From: [Bacillus] enclensis
Lineage (GTDB): Bacteria; Bacillota; Bacilli; Bacillales; Bacillaceae_B
Reading direction: 5' to 3'
Length of the DNA stretch: 58,457 bases
Assembly (NCBI RefSeq): GCF_001456935.1
Contig: NZ_KQ758492.1
Location: forward strand, 1-58,457
Both the position numbers and the translations under genes were made by a program. Position 1 is the first letter of the stretch; the number at the start of each line of letters is the position of its first letter. Below are positions 48,532 to 58,457 of this stretch, piece after piece. The notes under the pieces were generated by a model that worked only from the letters and a program-made list of their open reading frames with translations, was not told the origin of the DNA and did no database searches.

Positions 48532-49434
48532 ATGAAACGTAAACCAAAACCTTTTCTGATTGCTGCGGCCGTACTGCTGGTGACGAATATCATCACTTTA
48601 TTTTTATGGTTGAAACCTGATGCTTCCCCGGGTGTTGGCGGAATCAGTGCGGGCAGCGAGGTCGTTGCCACGGTAGGCGGTGATTCTGTCACCAGGGAAG
48701 ACTGGCTTTATACGCTTGAACAAAAGTACGGCGAACAGGAGCTGAGACAGCTGGTCAATCAAAAAGTGATCGACAAAGCTGCGAAGAAGTATAATGTTTC
48801 CATTTCCGATAAAGAAGTCGATCAAGAATTTGATCTGATACGCTCTGCGTATGACTCTTTCGATGAAGAGTTCACTGCAGACGAGGAAACGGTCAAAGCC
48901 CAGATCAGGACCGACTTACTGCTGGAAGAGCTGCTGACCAAGGATGTAGAAATATCGGAAGAAGACATGAAAAACTTCTATACCCAAAATGAAGAAATGT
49001 ACTCGATCCCTAAAATGTTCAACCTGAAACAAATCAAAGTAAAAGACAAATCCGATGCCGGGCAGGTCATCAAGGAATTAGAGAGCGGCTCAAGCTTCGA
49101 TGTCCTGGCAATGGAGCGTTCCACCGATGACGGGAGTGCCAATCTGGGCGGGGACATCGGCTATGTGCCTGCAGAGGGAGAGCTTTTATCACCTGAAGCG
49201 GTGAAGGAGCTCGAATCCACCAAGAAAGGCAAATGGAGTCAGCCGGTGAAAACGGGATCAGATTATGTCATTTATCTTTTAAAAGATACCGTAAAAGAAA
49301 GACAATACAGTTATAAAGACGTAAAAGATCAGATCCGCCGCCAGCTTGCGATGGAACAAGTGGAAACACCGCTTACGCCTGAAGCATTCTGGGATGAAGC
49401 AGAAGTGGAATGGTTTTACGGCACGGAACAATGA
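48532..49434 (+). CDS. yacD: Membrane-anchored parvulin-type peptidyl-prolyl isomerase YacD
   Basis: A 300-residue PrsA/SurA-like foldase. N-terminal hydrophobic anchor FLIAAAVLLVTNIITLFLWL (~7-26) without a lipobox Cys, so it is anchored by a helix, unlike PrsA lipoprotein. SurA-N-like helical region ~40-150; parvulin (PpiC) domain ~158-250 (FNLKQIKVKDKSDAGQVIKE; GGDIGYVPAEGELL). Substrate unknown. Lies in the coaX-hslO-yacD-cysK order kept in Bacillus. Terminator follows. Confidence 0.92.
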   Translation: MKRKPKPFLIAAAVLLVTNIITLFLWLKPDASPGVGGISAGSEVVATVGGDSVTREDWLYTLEQKYGEQELRQLVNQKVIDKAAKKYNVSISDKEVDQEFDLIRSAYDSFDEEFTADEETVKAQIRTDLLLEELLTKDVEISEEDMKNFYTQNEEMYSIPKMFNLKQIKVKDKSDAGQVIKELESGSSFDVLAMERSTDDGSANLGGDIGYVPAEGELLSPEAVKELESTKKGKWSQPVKTGSDYVIYLLKDTVKERQYSYKDVKDQIRRQLAMEQVETPLTPEAFWDEAEVEWFYGTEQ

Positions 49435-49436
49435 TG

Positions 49437-49467
49437 GAAGACTGGCTTAGCGGCCAGTCTTTTTCCA
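49437..49467 (+). terminator. Terminator of coaX-hslO-yacD
   Basis: Stem AAGACTGGC / GCCAGTCTT with loop TTAGCG and TTTT. Confidence 0.85.
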
Positions 49468-49577
49468 TTTACATAAACATAAGGGGTTTAACGAATCATA
49501 GTAGGGATATATGGTGAATAGAGTAGGAAAAGAGAAATGCGTGCTCACGAGAGATAGACCCTGCGTCTTTCTTTGTC

Positions 49578-49680
49578 CAGCTTCAGGGCATAGATGCCAT
49601 AAGCTAAACCCAAGAAGGCAAAAACGCCTTCACAGCAATTCATCTTATGCCAAACGCCTCTGAACAAAGCCCATACGTAT
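49578..49680. repeat. Inner palindromic unit standing alone
   Basis: TGTCCAGCTTCAGGGCATAG, central hairpin AAGAAGGC-AAAAAC-GCCTTC, then TCATCTTATGCCAAACGCCT and CTGAACAAAGCCC. Matches the inner unit of the composite copies, with no outer arms. Around it in the 370-bp yacD-cysK gap, TTGACA at 49727-49732 may be the cysK -35, though TACGTT 17 bp on is a poor -10. Confidence 0.8.
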
Positions 49681-49804
49681 TTATGGTTGTCCATCTACGC
49701 CGGGTATATCCTCGAGGTCATTTCAATTGACAATTTGATTGAAAATTGGTACGTTTTAGATAATAAATCCAACAAAATTACTTGGGATTGGGAGTGTGGA
49801 ATGT

Positions 49805-50734
49805 ATGGTAAGAGTGGCTAATTCAATTTCGGAATTAATCGGTCAGACTCCAATAGTGAAGCTTAATCGACTAGTCGATGACAACAGCGCGGATGTGTAC
49901 TTAAAATTAGAATATATGAATCCAGGAAGCAGTGTGAAAGACAGGATAGCCCTGGCGATGATCGAAGAGGCTGAAAAAGCAGGGAAGATCAAGCCTGGGG
50001 ATTCCATCGTGGAACCGACGAGCGGAAACACAGGGATCGGCCTTGCCATGGTGGCTGCAGCAAAAGGTTACAAATCAGTACTTGTCATGCCTGACACCAT
50101 GAGTATGGAAAGACGAAACCTTCTGCGTGCATACGGAGCGGAGTTAGTATTGACGCCGGGATCCGAAGGGATGGGCGGCGCGATCCGCAAAGCCGAAGAA
50201 CTATCTAATGAAAAAGGATACTTCATGCCGCAGCAGTTCAAAAATGAAGCAAACCCGAAAGTGCATAGAGAAACGACAGGGAAAGAAATCGTTGAGCAAA
50301 TGGGCGGGCAGCTTGATGGTTTTGTTGCAGGGATCGGAACCGGCGGAACGATCACCGGAGCCGGCGAAGTATTGAAGGAGCATTATCCATCCATCAAATT
50401 GTATGCGGTGGAACCAACCGACTCCCCGATTCTGTCGGGCGGTAAGCCAGGTCCTCATAAAATCCAGGGGATCGGCGCGGGGTTTGTGCCTGACATCCTG
50501 AATACTTCTCTTTACGACGAAGTCATCCAGGTGAAGAATGATGAGGCTTTTGATTATGCAAGGAGAGCCGCCAGGGAAGAAGGGATCCTCGGAGGCATCT
50601 CATCCGGAGCCGCGATCTGCGCTGCACTGAAAGTCGCAAAAGAACTCGGCAAAGGAAAGAAAGTCCTCGCCGTCATCCCGAGTAACGGGGAACGCTACCT
50701 GAGCACTCCGCTTTATCAATTTGATGACGAATAA
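49805..50734 (+). CDS. cysK: Cysteine synthase (O-acetylserine thiol-lyase)
   Basis: Makes Cys from O-acetylserine and sulfide. 309 residues, fold-type II PLP enzyme. Schiff-base Lys45 in [11 protein letters not shown]; substrate loop [11 protein letters not shown] (~73-83); phosphate site [10 protein letters not shown] (~181-190); PNP region [12 protein letters not shown] near the end. In Bacillus CysK also partners CymR to repress sulfur genes. Start ATG 49805 (MVRVANSI) matches the family; ATG 49796-region start is rejected as it lies at the ribosome site GGGAGTG. Monocistronic with terminator. Confidence 0.96.
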   Translation: MVRVANSISELIGQTPIVKLNRLVDDNSADVYLKLEYMNPGSSVKDRIALAMIEEAEKAGKIKPGDSIVEPTSGNTGIGLAMVAAAKGYKSVLVMPDTMSMERRNLLRAYGAELVLTPGSEGMGGAIRKAEELSNEKGYFMPQQFKNEANPKVHRETTGKEIVEQMGGQLDGFVAGIGTGGTITGAGEVLKEHYPSIKLYAVEPTDSPILSGGKPGPHKIQGIGAGFVPDILNTSLYDEVIQVKNDEAFDYARRAAREEGILGGISSGAAICAALKVAKELGKGKKVLAVIPSNGERYLSTPLYQFDDE

Positions 50735-50746
50735 ATAAATGAACCA

Positions 50747-50787
50747 AATCCTGAAGCAGGCAATTGCTTCGGGATTTTTCTTTTGTT
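50747..50787 (+). terminator. Terminator of cysK
   Basis: Stem AATCCTGAAGCA(GG) / (AT)TGCTTCGGGATT with a T-run. Confidence 0.85.
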
Positions 50788-50901
50788 GTATGAAATTTTA
50801 CCCCCTGTGGTTGAAAGAATTTGGGGGAGTATCCAGCAGCTGGTTGAGCACACTGGGCGTGGAGGGGACCAGCAGGTTAATTCCTTATTTTTACATGTGA
50901 C

Positions 50902-51245
50902 GGAATTATCCACGGAATTGAAAGATTAATTGCCGAATTTGAAAGATTAACGGTCAAAATTCGAAGATTATCAGCTGAAATCTCGAAGATTATCGTCCCG
51001 AATTCGAAGATTACCCGCCCCGAATGAAGTGAAGCCTCCCCATCCGGAAGGTTTTCAACCCAAAGTCAAAGGTGGCGGTCCCGGATTCGAAGATTGACTG
51101 CCTTAACCTAAAATCGCCGACCCCATCCCGAGGATTTACACCCCGAATTCAAAGATCACAGCCCCAACTCCGAAGATTTTCCTCCCCAAACCTGATAATT
51201 AAAAGCCCAAACTCAAAGTTCAATGAACCAAACCACAAGATTCCT
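50902..51245. repeat. Degenerate 21-bp-phased repeat array C
   Basis: The element AGATT(A) recurs at 50923, 50944, 50965, 50987 and 51008 (steps of 21-22), then, after a ~83-bp stretch with no clear members, at 51091, ~51132, 51153, 51174, ~51195, ~51217 and 51238. From first to last is 315 bp, or 15 x 21. Early units read GAATTCGAAGATTATCGNCC; later ones drift to C-rich, G-poor sequence. It lies between cysK and pabB. Confidence 0.72.
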
Positions 51246-51337
51246 ACAAAACTCACCCTTTCCATACTTTCAACAGTGAAACCTTCCCAAACTTCATGTA
51301 TCATGAAAGGAGATAAAACAGTAGGAGTGTGAAGTAC

Positions 51338-52747
51338 GTGCAGCACTTATATTTTCATAAAACCCGAACAACAAAAGAACAATTCTTCTCAGCATATGAA
51401 CAACTGAGCCGGGACCAATCGCATCATGTATTGCTGGAAAGCGGCCGGGGAGGAAGATATAGTGTTGCCGGACTTCAACCGAAAGCAATCGCGGAAAGCT
51501 CAGGGGATGGCCTTATCATTCAGGATGCTGAAAATACGGAAATCAGACATGGTGATCCATTGATCGAACTGGAAAAATGGCTGCACCCCCTTAAAACCGA
51601 AAGAAATCCCGATCTTCCCGATTTCCAGGGGGGTGTCATCGGTTTTCTGAGCTATGACTACGCAAGGAGAATCGAGAAACTGCCGGAACTGAGTCAAGAT
51701 GATCTCGGGATTCCAGAAGTGTATTTCTTTTATTTAGATCAGTGGGTGGTATTTGACCACCAAGAAGATATACTGTGGACGATGATTCTCACACAGGCAG
51801 AAGAGTCCGAAGCTGAAGCACTGCTGCAAACGTGGACGGATGTGTGGAAGGGGAAGCTTGCAAATCGTGACATCCAAGTGGATGCTCAGCCGGATATGGA
51901 AACCGCCGGCCGCGGAGTATCCATGGATGAAGGACAATTTTCAAATGCGGTAAAAAGGATTCAGGATTATATCTCACAGGGCGATGTCTTTCAGGTCAAT
52001 CTATCGGTCAGGCAATCCGAGAAGCTCAGTGTCGAGCCGTTCGCGGTTTATAAAAAACTACGTGAACTGAATCCTTCTCCATATATGAGCTACATCCAGA
52101 CGCCTGACTTCCAGATTGTGTCGGGATCACCGGAGCTTTTGGTCAAGAAAAAGGGTACGGAAGTGAGTACAAGGCCGATTGCAGGCACGCGCTCCCGCGG
52201 GAAAGATGCCAATGAAGATGCGGCGCTTGCACAGGAGCTCATCGGCAATGAAAAGGAACGGGCCGAACACGTCATGCTCGTCGATCTTGAGCGGAATGAC
52301 TTGGGAAGGGTCTGTGTCTACGGGACGGTTGAAGTCAATGAATTCATGGTCATCGAGAAGTATTCGCATGTCATGCACATCGTTTCAAATGTAAGAGGGA
52401 GACTGGATGAGCAGAAGACCAAGGCCGATGTCATCCGTTCTGTTTTTCCGGGAGGCACGATCACCGGGGCACCAAAAGTAAGGACGATGGAAATCATCGA
52501 AGAATTGGAGCCGGTCAGAAGGGGCATTTATACAGGGTCGATCGGCTGGATCGGCGTGAACGGTGACATGGAATTGAATATCGTCATCCGCACCATGCTG
52601 GTGAAGGACCAGCAAGCTTACATCCAGGCGGGTGCGGGCGTTGTCATCGACTCGAACCCGAAATATGAATACAAGGAATCGCTGAAGAAAGCCAGGGCGC
52701 TCTGGGTTGCCAAGGCCATGGCGGAAGGAAACGGGGGACAACCATGA
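51338..52747 (+). CDS. pabB: Aminodeoxychorismate synthase component I
   Basis: Converts chorismate plus ammonia (from PabA) to 4-amino-4-deoxychorismate for folate. 469 residues, anthranilate synthase I/chorismate-binding family: [11 protein letters not shown] (~284-294), [20 protein letters not shown] (~304-323), the DLGRV site, and [20 protein letters not shown] (~372-391). The PIAGT motif distinguishes PabB from TrpE. Start GTG 51338 is ~10 nt after AGGAG; GTG 51329 is too close to it. First gene of the folate operon; overlaps pabA by 4 bp. Confidence 0.96.
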   Translation: MQHLYFHKTRTTKEQFFSAYEQLSRDQSHHVLLESGRGGRYSVAGLQPKAIAESSGDGLIIQDAENTEIRHGDPLIELEKWLHPLKTERNPDLPDFQGGVIGFLSYDYARRIEKLPELSQDDLGIPEVYFFYLDQWVVFDHQEDILWTMILTQAEESEAEALLQTWTDVWKGKLANRDIQVDAQPDMETAGRGVSMDEGQFSNAVKRIQDYISQGDVFQVNLSVRQSEKLSVEPFAVYKKLRELNPSPYMSYIQTPDFQIVSGSPELLVKKKGTEVSTRPIAGTRSRGKDANEDAALAQELIGNEKERAEHVMLVDLERNDLGRVCVYGTVEVNEFMVIEKYSHVMHIVSNVRGRLDEQKTKADVIRSVFPGGTITGAPKVRTMEIIEELEPVRRGIYTGSIGWIGVNGDMELNIVIRTMLVKDQQAYIQAGAGVVIDSNPKYEYKESLKKARALWVAKAMAEGNGGQP

Positions 52748-53331
52748 TACTCATGATCGATAATTATGACTCATTCACATATAATCTTGTTCAGTTTTTA
52801 GGAGAGCTTGGTGAAGAATTGGTCGTCAGACGGAATGACGAAATCACCATCCCTGAAATTGAAGCGATGTCACCCGATTACCTTATGATATCTCCCGGGC
52901 CCTGCAGTCCGGACGAAGCAGGGATCAGCCTTGAGGCGATTTCTCATTTTGCAGGGAAAATACCGATCTTCGGTGTATGCCTGGGCCACCAGTCGATTGC
53001 CCAGGTCTTTGGAGGGGATGTCATCCGCGCCGAACGTCTGATGCACGGTAAAATCTCGGACATGCACCATGACGGAAAGACCCTCTTCAAGGGACTCAAG
53101 AACCCGTTTGAAGCAACACGCTATCATTCGCTGATTGTAAAGCGTGAAACCCTGCCGGATTGTTTTGAGATCACAGCGGAGACTTCCAAGGGAGAAATCA
53201 TGGCCATCCGCCATAAAGAGCTCCCGATCGAGGGTGTGCAATTTCATCCAGAGTCAATCATGACCCAGTCTGGAAAGCAGCTTCTGAAAAACTTCCTGGA
53301 AACCTATAAGAAAGCCGAGCTGCCGGTATAA
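52744..53331 (+). CDS. pabA: Aminodeoxychorismate/anthranilate synthase glutamine amidotransferase
   Basis: Supplies ammonia from Gln to PabB, and in B. subtilis also to TrpE (amphibolic TrpG). 195 residues, class I GATase: nucleophile C79 in GVCLGHQ, with H168 and E170 in HPES. ATGA overlap with pabB, TAATG overlap with pabC. In B. subtilis TRAP controls this start through GAG/UAG repeats; I see no such run at the ribosome site here. Confidence 0.96.
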   Translation: MILMIDNYDSFTYNLVQFLGELGEELVVRRNDEITIPEIEAMSPDYLMISPGPCSPDEAGISLEAISHFAGKIPIFGVCLGHQSIAQVFGGDVIRAERLMHGKISDMHHDGKTLFKGLKNPFEATRYHSLIVKRETLPDCFEITAETSKGEIMAIRHKELPIEGVQFHPESIMTQSGKQLLKNFLETYKKAELPV

Positions 53332-54218
53332 TGTATATCTATTCCAACGGCAAAATCGTTCATCATTCAGAAGCCGCCATCTCCCCTTTTGATCACGGTT
53401 ACCTTTACGGTCTTGGTGTCTTTGAAACCTTTCGGACGTACGGCGGCCATCCCTTTTTATTGGGTGACCACTTAGCCAGGTTGAATAAGGGTCTCCAAGC
53501 ACTGAACATCGAAGTGGATCTAGATGAAGCGGAAATAAAGCACGTTGTGGCCTCGCTTATAAGAAAAAATGGACTGGACGATGCCTACTGCCGGCTGAAT
53601 GTCTCGGGAGGTCCGGGTGAAATCGGATTGCAGACAGCTCCCTACGGAGATCCCACGGTCATCCTTTTTCAAAAAGAATTGCCGCCATCCGTGCCACTGC
53701 GCGAAAAGGAGGGCGTCCTCCTTAAGCTGAGGAGAAGCACCCCTGAGATAAAAGAGAGATTAAAGTCCCATCATTATCTCAATAACCTTGCTGCTAAAAG
53801 GGAAATCGGTCCTGCCCCGGATAAAGAAGGGATCTTTCTTACGGGTGACGGCTATCTATGTGAAGGAATCACATCGAATCTCTTCTGGATGAAAGAAGGA
53901 GAGCTTTTTACCCCTGCTGTTGAAACCGGACTTTTAAACGGGATCACCAGACAGTTCATTCTCGCCCTGGCGGAGAAGTTGAATCTTCCTGTCCGTGAAG
54001 GATTTTTTCAAGAGAGCGATCTGGAAGCGGCAAGCGAAGTATTTTTTACGAATTCCGTGCAGGAAATCGTACCGGTAAGGAAAATCGGGGCTCAAACATA
54101 TGCAGGTCGTGACGGCTGCTTGGTCAGGCAGCTGCATGAACAGTATCAGGAATACGCACCTTATTTAAACTCCATTGAAGACATGAAAGAAGGGAACATC
54201 CATGACAAAAACGATTAA
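53331..54218 (+). CDS. pabC: Aminodeoxychorismate lyase
   Basis: Cleaves ADC to pyruvate and p-aminobenzoate. 295 residues, fold-type IV PLP enzyme (branched-chain aminotransferase-like). FDHGYLYGLGVFETFRTYGG (~20-39), catalytic Lys in KSHHYLNNLAAKRE (~145-158; the first or the later Lys), the glycine-rich GYLCEGITSNLF and the late NSVQEIVPV. It shares one base with pabA and overlaps folP by 17 bp. Confidence 0.94.
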   Translation: MYIYSNGKIVHHSEAAISPFDHGYLYGLGVFETFRTYGGHPFLLGDHLARLNKGLQALNIEVDLDEAEIKHVVASLIRKNGLDDAYCRLNVSGGPGEIGLQTAPYGDPTVILFQKELPPSVPLREKEGVLLKLRRSTPEIKERLKSHHYLNNLAAKREIGPAPDKEGIFLTGDGYLCEGITSNLFWMKEGELFTPAVETGLLNGITRQFILALAEKLNLPVREGFFQESDLEAASEVFFTNSVQEIVPVRKIGAQTYAGRDGCLVRQLHEQYQEYAPYLNSIEDMKEGNIHDKND

Positions 54219-55035
54219 ATGCGGAAACTATGAATTGGACTATTCCAGCAAAACCCTCATCATGGGCATCCTTAATGTGACGCCCGATTCCTTTTCTGAC
54301 GGAGGCTCATATGACTCTGTTCAGAAAGCGGCGGCGCGTGCGAAGGAAATGGTGGAAGAAGGAGCGGACATCATTGACGTCGGCGGCGAATCGACCCGTC
54401 CGGGACATACCCCGGTCACGGCAGATGAAGAGATTTCAAGGGTGATCCCGATCATAAAAGAGCTTGTTAAAGAAGTCGATGTACCGATTTCGATCGATAC
54501 GTATAAGGCTGAGACTGCCAAAGCGGCTGTCGAGGCAGGCGCCCATATCATCAATGACGTGTGGGGCGCGAAGAAGGATCCGCTGATGGCAGCGGTGGCA
54601 GCTGAAAAGGGCGTGCCGATTATCCTGATGCACAACCGGGAGGATAAAGAGTATGAAGTCTTCATGAGGGATGCCGTACAGGACCTCCAGGAAAGCATCT
54701 TCCTTGTAAAAAAAGCAGGGGTGAAAGATGAACAGATCATCCTCGACCCGGGAATCGGTTTTGCCAAATCATTCGAACAGAACCTTGAAATGATGAGGAA
54801 CGTCGACACCCTCGTATCCCTCGGTTATCCAGTCCTTTACGCCACCTCGCGAAAACGTGTCATCGGCCATGTGCTGGACCTGCCGGTGGAAGAAAGGATG
54901 GAAGGGACGGGGGCGACGGTATGCTGGGGCATTCAGAAGGGCTGCCAGCTCGTACGTGTACACGATGTGAAGGAAATGGCCCGGATGGCGAAGATGACGG
55001 ATGCTTTAATGGGAAAGGGGCAGTACGATGGATAA
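54202..55035 (+). CDS. folP: Dihydropteroate synthase
   Basis: Condenses pABA with hydroxymethyl-dihydropterin diphosphate; the sulfonamide target. 277 residues, TIM barrel. IMGILNVTPDSFSDGG (~19-34; pterin/diphosphate loop), DVGGESTRPGH (~60-70; the pABA-side loop), SIDTYKAE, HIINDVWG and a late VRVHDVKEM. Start within the end of pabC behind AAGAAGGGAAC. Overlaps folB by 8 bp. Confidence 0.96.
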   Translation: MTKTIKCGNYELDYSSKTLIMGILNVTPDSFSDGGSYDSVQKAAARAKEMVEEGADIIDVGGESTRPGHTPVTADEEISRVIPIIKELVKEVDVPISIDTYKAETAKAAVEAGAHIINDVWGAKKDPLMAAVAAEKGVPIILMHNREDKEYEVFMRDAVQDLQESIFLVKKAGVKDEQIILDPGIGFAKSFEQNLEMMRNVDTLVSLGYPVLYATSRKRVIGHVLDLPVEERMEGTGATVCWGIQKGCQLVRVHDVKEMARMAKMTDALMGKGQYDG

Positions 55036-55390
55036 GATCATGTTGAATGAAATGGAATTCTACGGCTATCACGGGGTTTTTTCAGAAGAAAACAAGCTCG
55101 GCCAGCGGTTCCGGGTGAGTGTGGAGCTGCATCTGGATTTGAAAAAATCAGGCCAAACCGATAATCTCGAGGATTCCGTCAATTATGCGGATGTGTATTC
55201 TATAGCCAAGTCTGTGGTGGAAGGGGAACCCCTTAATCTGGTGGAAGCGGTGGCCGAAAGGATCTCCTCGGAATTATTGGAATCATTCTCTGCTGTTGAA
55301 AGCTGCACGATAACACTGATCAAGCCCGACCCGCCGATTCCCGGTCACTACCGGTCGGTGGCGGTGGAGATTACGAGGAGTCGATCATAA
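55028..55390 (+). CDS. folB: Dihydroneopterin aldolase
   Basis: Cleaves dihydroneopterin to 6-hydroxymethyl-dihydropterin and glycolaldehyde. 120 residues, tunnel fold. FYGYHGVFSEENKLGQRFRV (~12-31) carries the catalytic Glu/Tyr/His region; SVNYADVYSIAK, NLVEAVAERI and KPDPPIPGHY (Lys near 99) complete the site. Overlaps folP by 8 bp and folK by 1 bp. Confidence 0.96.
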   Translation: MDKIMLNEMEFYGYHGVFSEENKLGQRFRVSVELHLDLKKSGQTDNLEDSVNYADVYSIAKSVVEGEPLNLVEAVAERISSELLESFSAVESCTITLIKPDPPIPGHYRSVAVEITRSRS

Positions 55391-55917
55391 TGAAGAGTAT
55401 TGCATACCTTTCCCTGGGCTCGAATATGGGGGAGCGGGAGGCTTATCTGGAAAAAGCCATTAATATCCTGGATAGTCATGGTAAGATAGAGGTAAGAAGG
55501 AAATCGTCCATCTATGAAACGGATCCAGTAGGTTTTACCGATCAAGGCGAATTTTTGAATATGGTGATTGAAGTCCGTACGGATTTACGTCCGGAAATAT
55601 TGCTGCAGCAATGCCTGCAGGTGGAACATGACCTTGGGCGAAAAAGGGAGTTCAAGTGGGGACCGAGGATCATAGACATTGATATCCTGCTTTATGATCA
55701 CAAATCGATTGATTCAGAGGATCTCCTCGTCCCTCATCCAAGGATGCAGGAGAGAGCGTTTGTTCTCATACCGCTTTTAGAGCTTGAACCGTCCATCCCG
55801 CATCCTGCTGACGGCACCCCGTTCAATCGCTTTCTGGACGAAATACCTGACAAAGAAGGAGTTCGGTTATGGAAACAGATAAATGGGGAAGACGCGTTCG
55901 TGCATTCAGAAAGCTGA
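55390..55917 (+). CDS. folK: 6-hydroxymethyl-dihydropterin pyrophosphokinase
   Basis: Diphosphorylates hydroxymethyl-dihydropterin for FolP. 175 residues. YLSLGSNMGEREAYLEKAI (~6-24), the Mg-binding RKREFKWGPRIIDIDILLYD (~80-99, with the DIDIL aspartates) and VPHPRMQERAFVLIPLLEL (~112-130) are the signature blocks. Its 3' end overlaps yazB by 49 bp. Confidence 0.97.
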   Translation: MKSIAYLSLGSNMGEREAYLEKAINILDSHGKIEVRRKSSIYETDPVGFTDQGEFLNMVIEVRTDLRPEILLQQCLQVEHDLGRKREFKWGPRIIDIDILLYDHKSIDSEDLLVPHPRMQERAFVLIPLLELEPSIPHPADGTPFNRFLDEIPDKEGVRLWKQINGEDAFVHSES

Positions 55918-56093
55918 AAGGATTCACTCAGGAAGGTCTGGCAAAGGAACTGGGCATCTCCGTCTCCGTTCTCGGAGAAGTGGAGAGAGGGAGCCGCATT
56001 CCCAAAGAAGACTTCATGGTGAAGGTGGCAGATGTGCTCGGCATTACGCTCGAGGACCTGGACCCTCAGGGTGATTTGGAGCATAGTGAATAA
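55869..56093 (+). CDS. yazB: XRE-family helix-turn-helix protein YazB
   Basis: A 74-residue DNA-binding protein made of one Cro/C1-type HTH: FRKLKGFTQEGLAKELGISV, then LGEVERGSRIPKEDFMVKVA and DVLGITLEDL. The gene always follows folK in Bacillus; its target is unknown. Start ATG 55869 lies 49 bp inside folK, with AAGGAG at 55857. In B. subtilis dusB comes next; here it is missing and a terminator follows. Confidence 0.9.
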   Translation: METDKWGRRVRAFRKLKGFTQEGLAKELGISVSVLGEVERGSRIPKEDFMVKVADVLGITLEDLDPQGDLEHSE

Positions 56094-56128
56094 TCCATCA
56101 GTGATAAATCAATCGAAATCTGTTATTC

Positions 56129-56186
56129 TGAAAAAGGCTGGATTCCAATCATGATACCCCTCATGAACGGAGCAGCCTTTTTTAGA
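56129..56186 (+). terminator. Terminator of the folate operon
   Basis: Stem AAAAAGGCTG / CAGCCTTTTTT with a ~27-nt loop containing ATCATG / CATGA pairing. It ends the pabB-yazB operon before lysS. Confidence 0.75.
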
Positions 56187-56352
56187 TAGATTCTTTATTG
56201 CAGTATCCGTGTGCCCCGGTCGGCACACACGGGACAGTTTTCTCAAAGAACTGGAACTTTAGGGGTGTTACAATCCCTGATATTGTGTAAAATAGTATGG
56301 TATATATTCGTATCAGTCTAGTAAAGCAGGAAAGCAGATAGAATAGGAGTGA

Positions 56353-57846
<1,494 letters not shown>

Positions 57847-57861
57847 AGGATAATATATAGA

Positions 57862-57895
57862 AGAAAGCAGCGGCTGCAGGCCGCTGCTTTTTATT
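57862..57895 (+). terminator. Terminator of lysS
   Basis: Stem AAAGCAGCGGC / GCCGCTGCTTT with TGCAG loop and T-rich tail. Confidence 0.88.
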
Positions 57896-57988
57896 TAAGT
57901 GGACTATACTCGTAATAGAAAGCATGAACCTGTTTTATATGGCTCGAGACCTATTTTGAAAAAGAATTAAAAAAGATGCAAAAAACTA

Positions 57989-58017
57989 TTGCGCCCAAGT
58001 TTATATGGTGGTATATT
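57989..58017 (+). promoter_or_regulatory. rrn promoter P1
   Basis: TTGCGC (57989-57994), 17-bp spacer, TATATT (58012-58017), preceded by A-rich DNA (57958-57985) that resembles an UP element. Confidence 0.6.
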
Positions 58018-58072
58018 ATTATCTGTTGCCGCAAAACACGGCAGACACACAAAAAACTTTTTAAAAAAGTTA

Positions 58073-58101
58073 TTGACACTTCGGTGTTGATGCTGTAATA
58101 T
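58073..58101 (+). promoter_or_regulatory. rrn promoter P2
   Basis: TTGACA (58073-58078), 17-bp spacer, TAATAT (58096-58101). It is followed by the rrn leader with the conserved AACCTTGAAAACTGAACAAA segment (58139-58158), site of antitermination signals in Bacillus rrn leaders. Confidence 0.85.
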
Positions 58102-58233
58102 TTAAAGGGTCGCTTCAAACGAAGCAAGCAACAAATTGAACCTTGAAAACTGAACAAAACAAGACAATACGTCAACGTTAATTCTAGATTTACCGCAACG
58201 ATTTAATCGTTGTAAACAAGAGCTATTCAAACT

Positions 58234-58457
<224 letters not shown>

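Noticed and set aside
51072..51332. 86-codon ORF before pabB
   Set aside because: It lies over array C, has no ribosome site and has low-complexity Pro/Ser/Lys composition.
52700..52760. TRAP-binding site at the pabA start
   Set aside because: No run of spaced GAG/TAG triplets overlaps the ribosome site, unlike B. subtilis.

Overview
The window is a chromosomal segment of an endospore-forming member of the Bacillaceae. Gene order and orientation match the Bacillus subtilis 'rrnA to rrnJ' region almost gene for gene, and it carries Gin, SspF, SpoVG, Fin, SpoVT, YabP/YabQ, SpoIIE, YabG and YabT. The first ~220 bases of the 16S gene and the intergenic repeats would fit a Rossellomorea-like lineage (the aquimaris/vietnamensis group), but that is recollection, not a computed placement. 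The window starts in the 3' end of a 23S gene followed by 5S, and ends in the 5' end of a 16S gene of a second rrn operon in the same direction. It is therefore the unique DNA between two co-directional rRNA operons.

Layout. 1-360: 23S end, 5S and terminator. 1.0-8.7 kb: gin, yaaO, tmk, darA, yaaR, holB, ricT, yabA, yabB, rsmI (sporulation anti-sigma factor, dTMP synthesis, c-di-AMP sensing, clamp loading, control of initiation, RNA methylation). 8.7-9.5 kb: abrB on the minus strand, diverging from metS, with Spo0A boxes between them. 9.5-17 kb: metS, yabD, yabE, rnmV, ksgA, yabG. 17-25.8 kb: veg, sspF, ispE, purR, ridA, spoVG, glmU, prs, ctc, pth. 25.8-36.5 kb: fin, mfd, spoVT, yabM, yabN, rqcP, yabP, yabQ, divIC, yabR. 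36.9-37.7 kb: a DinB-like gene absent from B. subtilis at this place, and tRNA-Glu and tRNA-Met on the minus strand. 37.9-46.4 kb: spoIIE, yabS, yabT, tilS, hprT, ftsH. 46.8-50.7 kb: coaX, hslO, yacD, cysK. 51.3-56.1 kb: the overlapping pABA/folate operon pabB-pabA-pabC-folP-folB-folK-yazB. 56.4-57.8 kb: lysS. 57.9-58.5 kb: tandem rrn promoters and 16S start.

Regulatory reading. Several promoters can be read directly: sigma-F for gin, sigma-F/G for fin, sigma-G for spoVT, sigma-H for spoVG, sigma-B for ctc, a candidate sigma-K for yabG, tandem sigma-A for veg, a consensus sigma-A for yabE, a 21-bp-spacer Spo0A-type promoter for spoIIE, and a purR promoter flanked by two PurBox-like sites. The spore-development genes are thus spread among housekeeping operons, each under its stage-specific sigma factor.

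What the genes do not explain: (1) three intergenic arrays of degenerate units phased at 21 bp (about 0.6, 36.6 and 51.0 kb) that share an ATTATC core; (2) a family of palindromic intergenic elements made of an outer arm pair and a separate inner palindrome that occurs alone, nested, and in both orientations; (3) a 36-codon ORF with its own ribosome site between a candidate sigma-K promoter and yabG. Relative to B. subtilis, xpaC-yaaN, yazA and dusB are missing at their usual places. I see no phage, transposase gene, CRISPR array or defence system.
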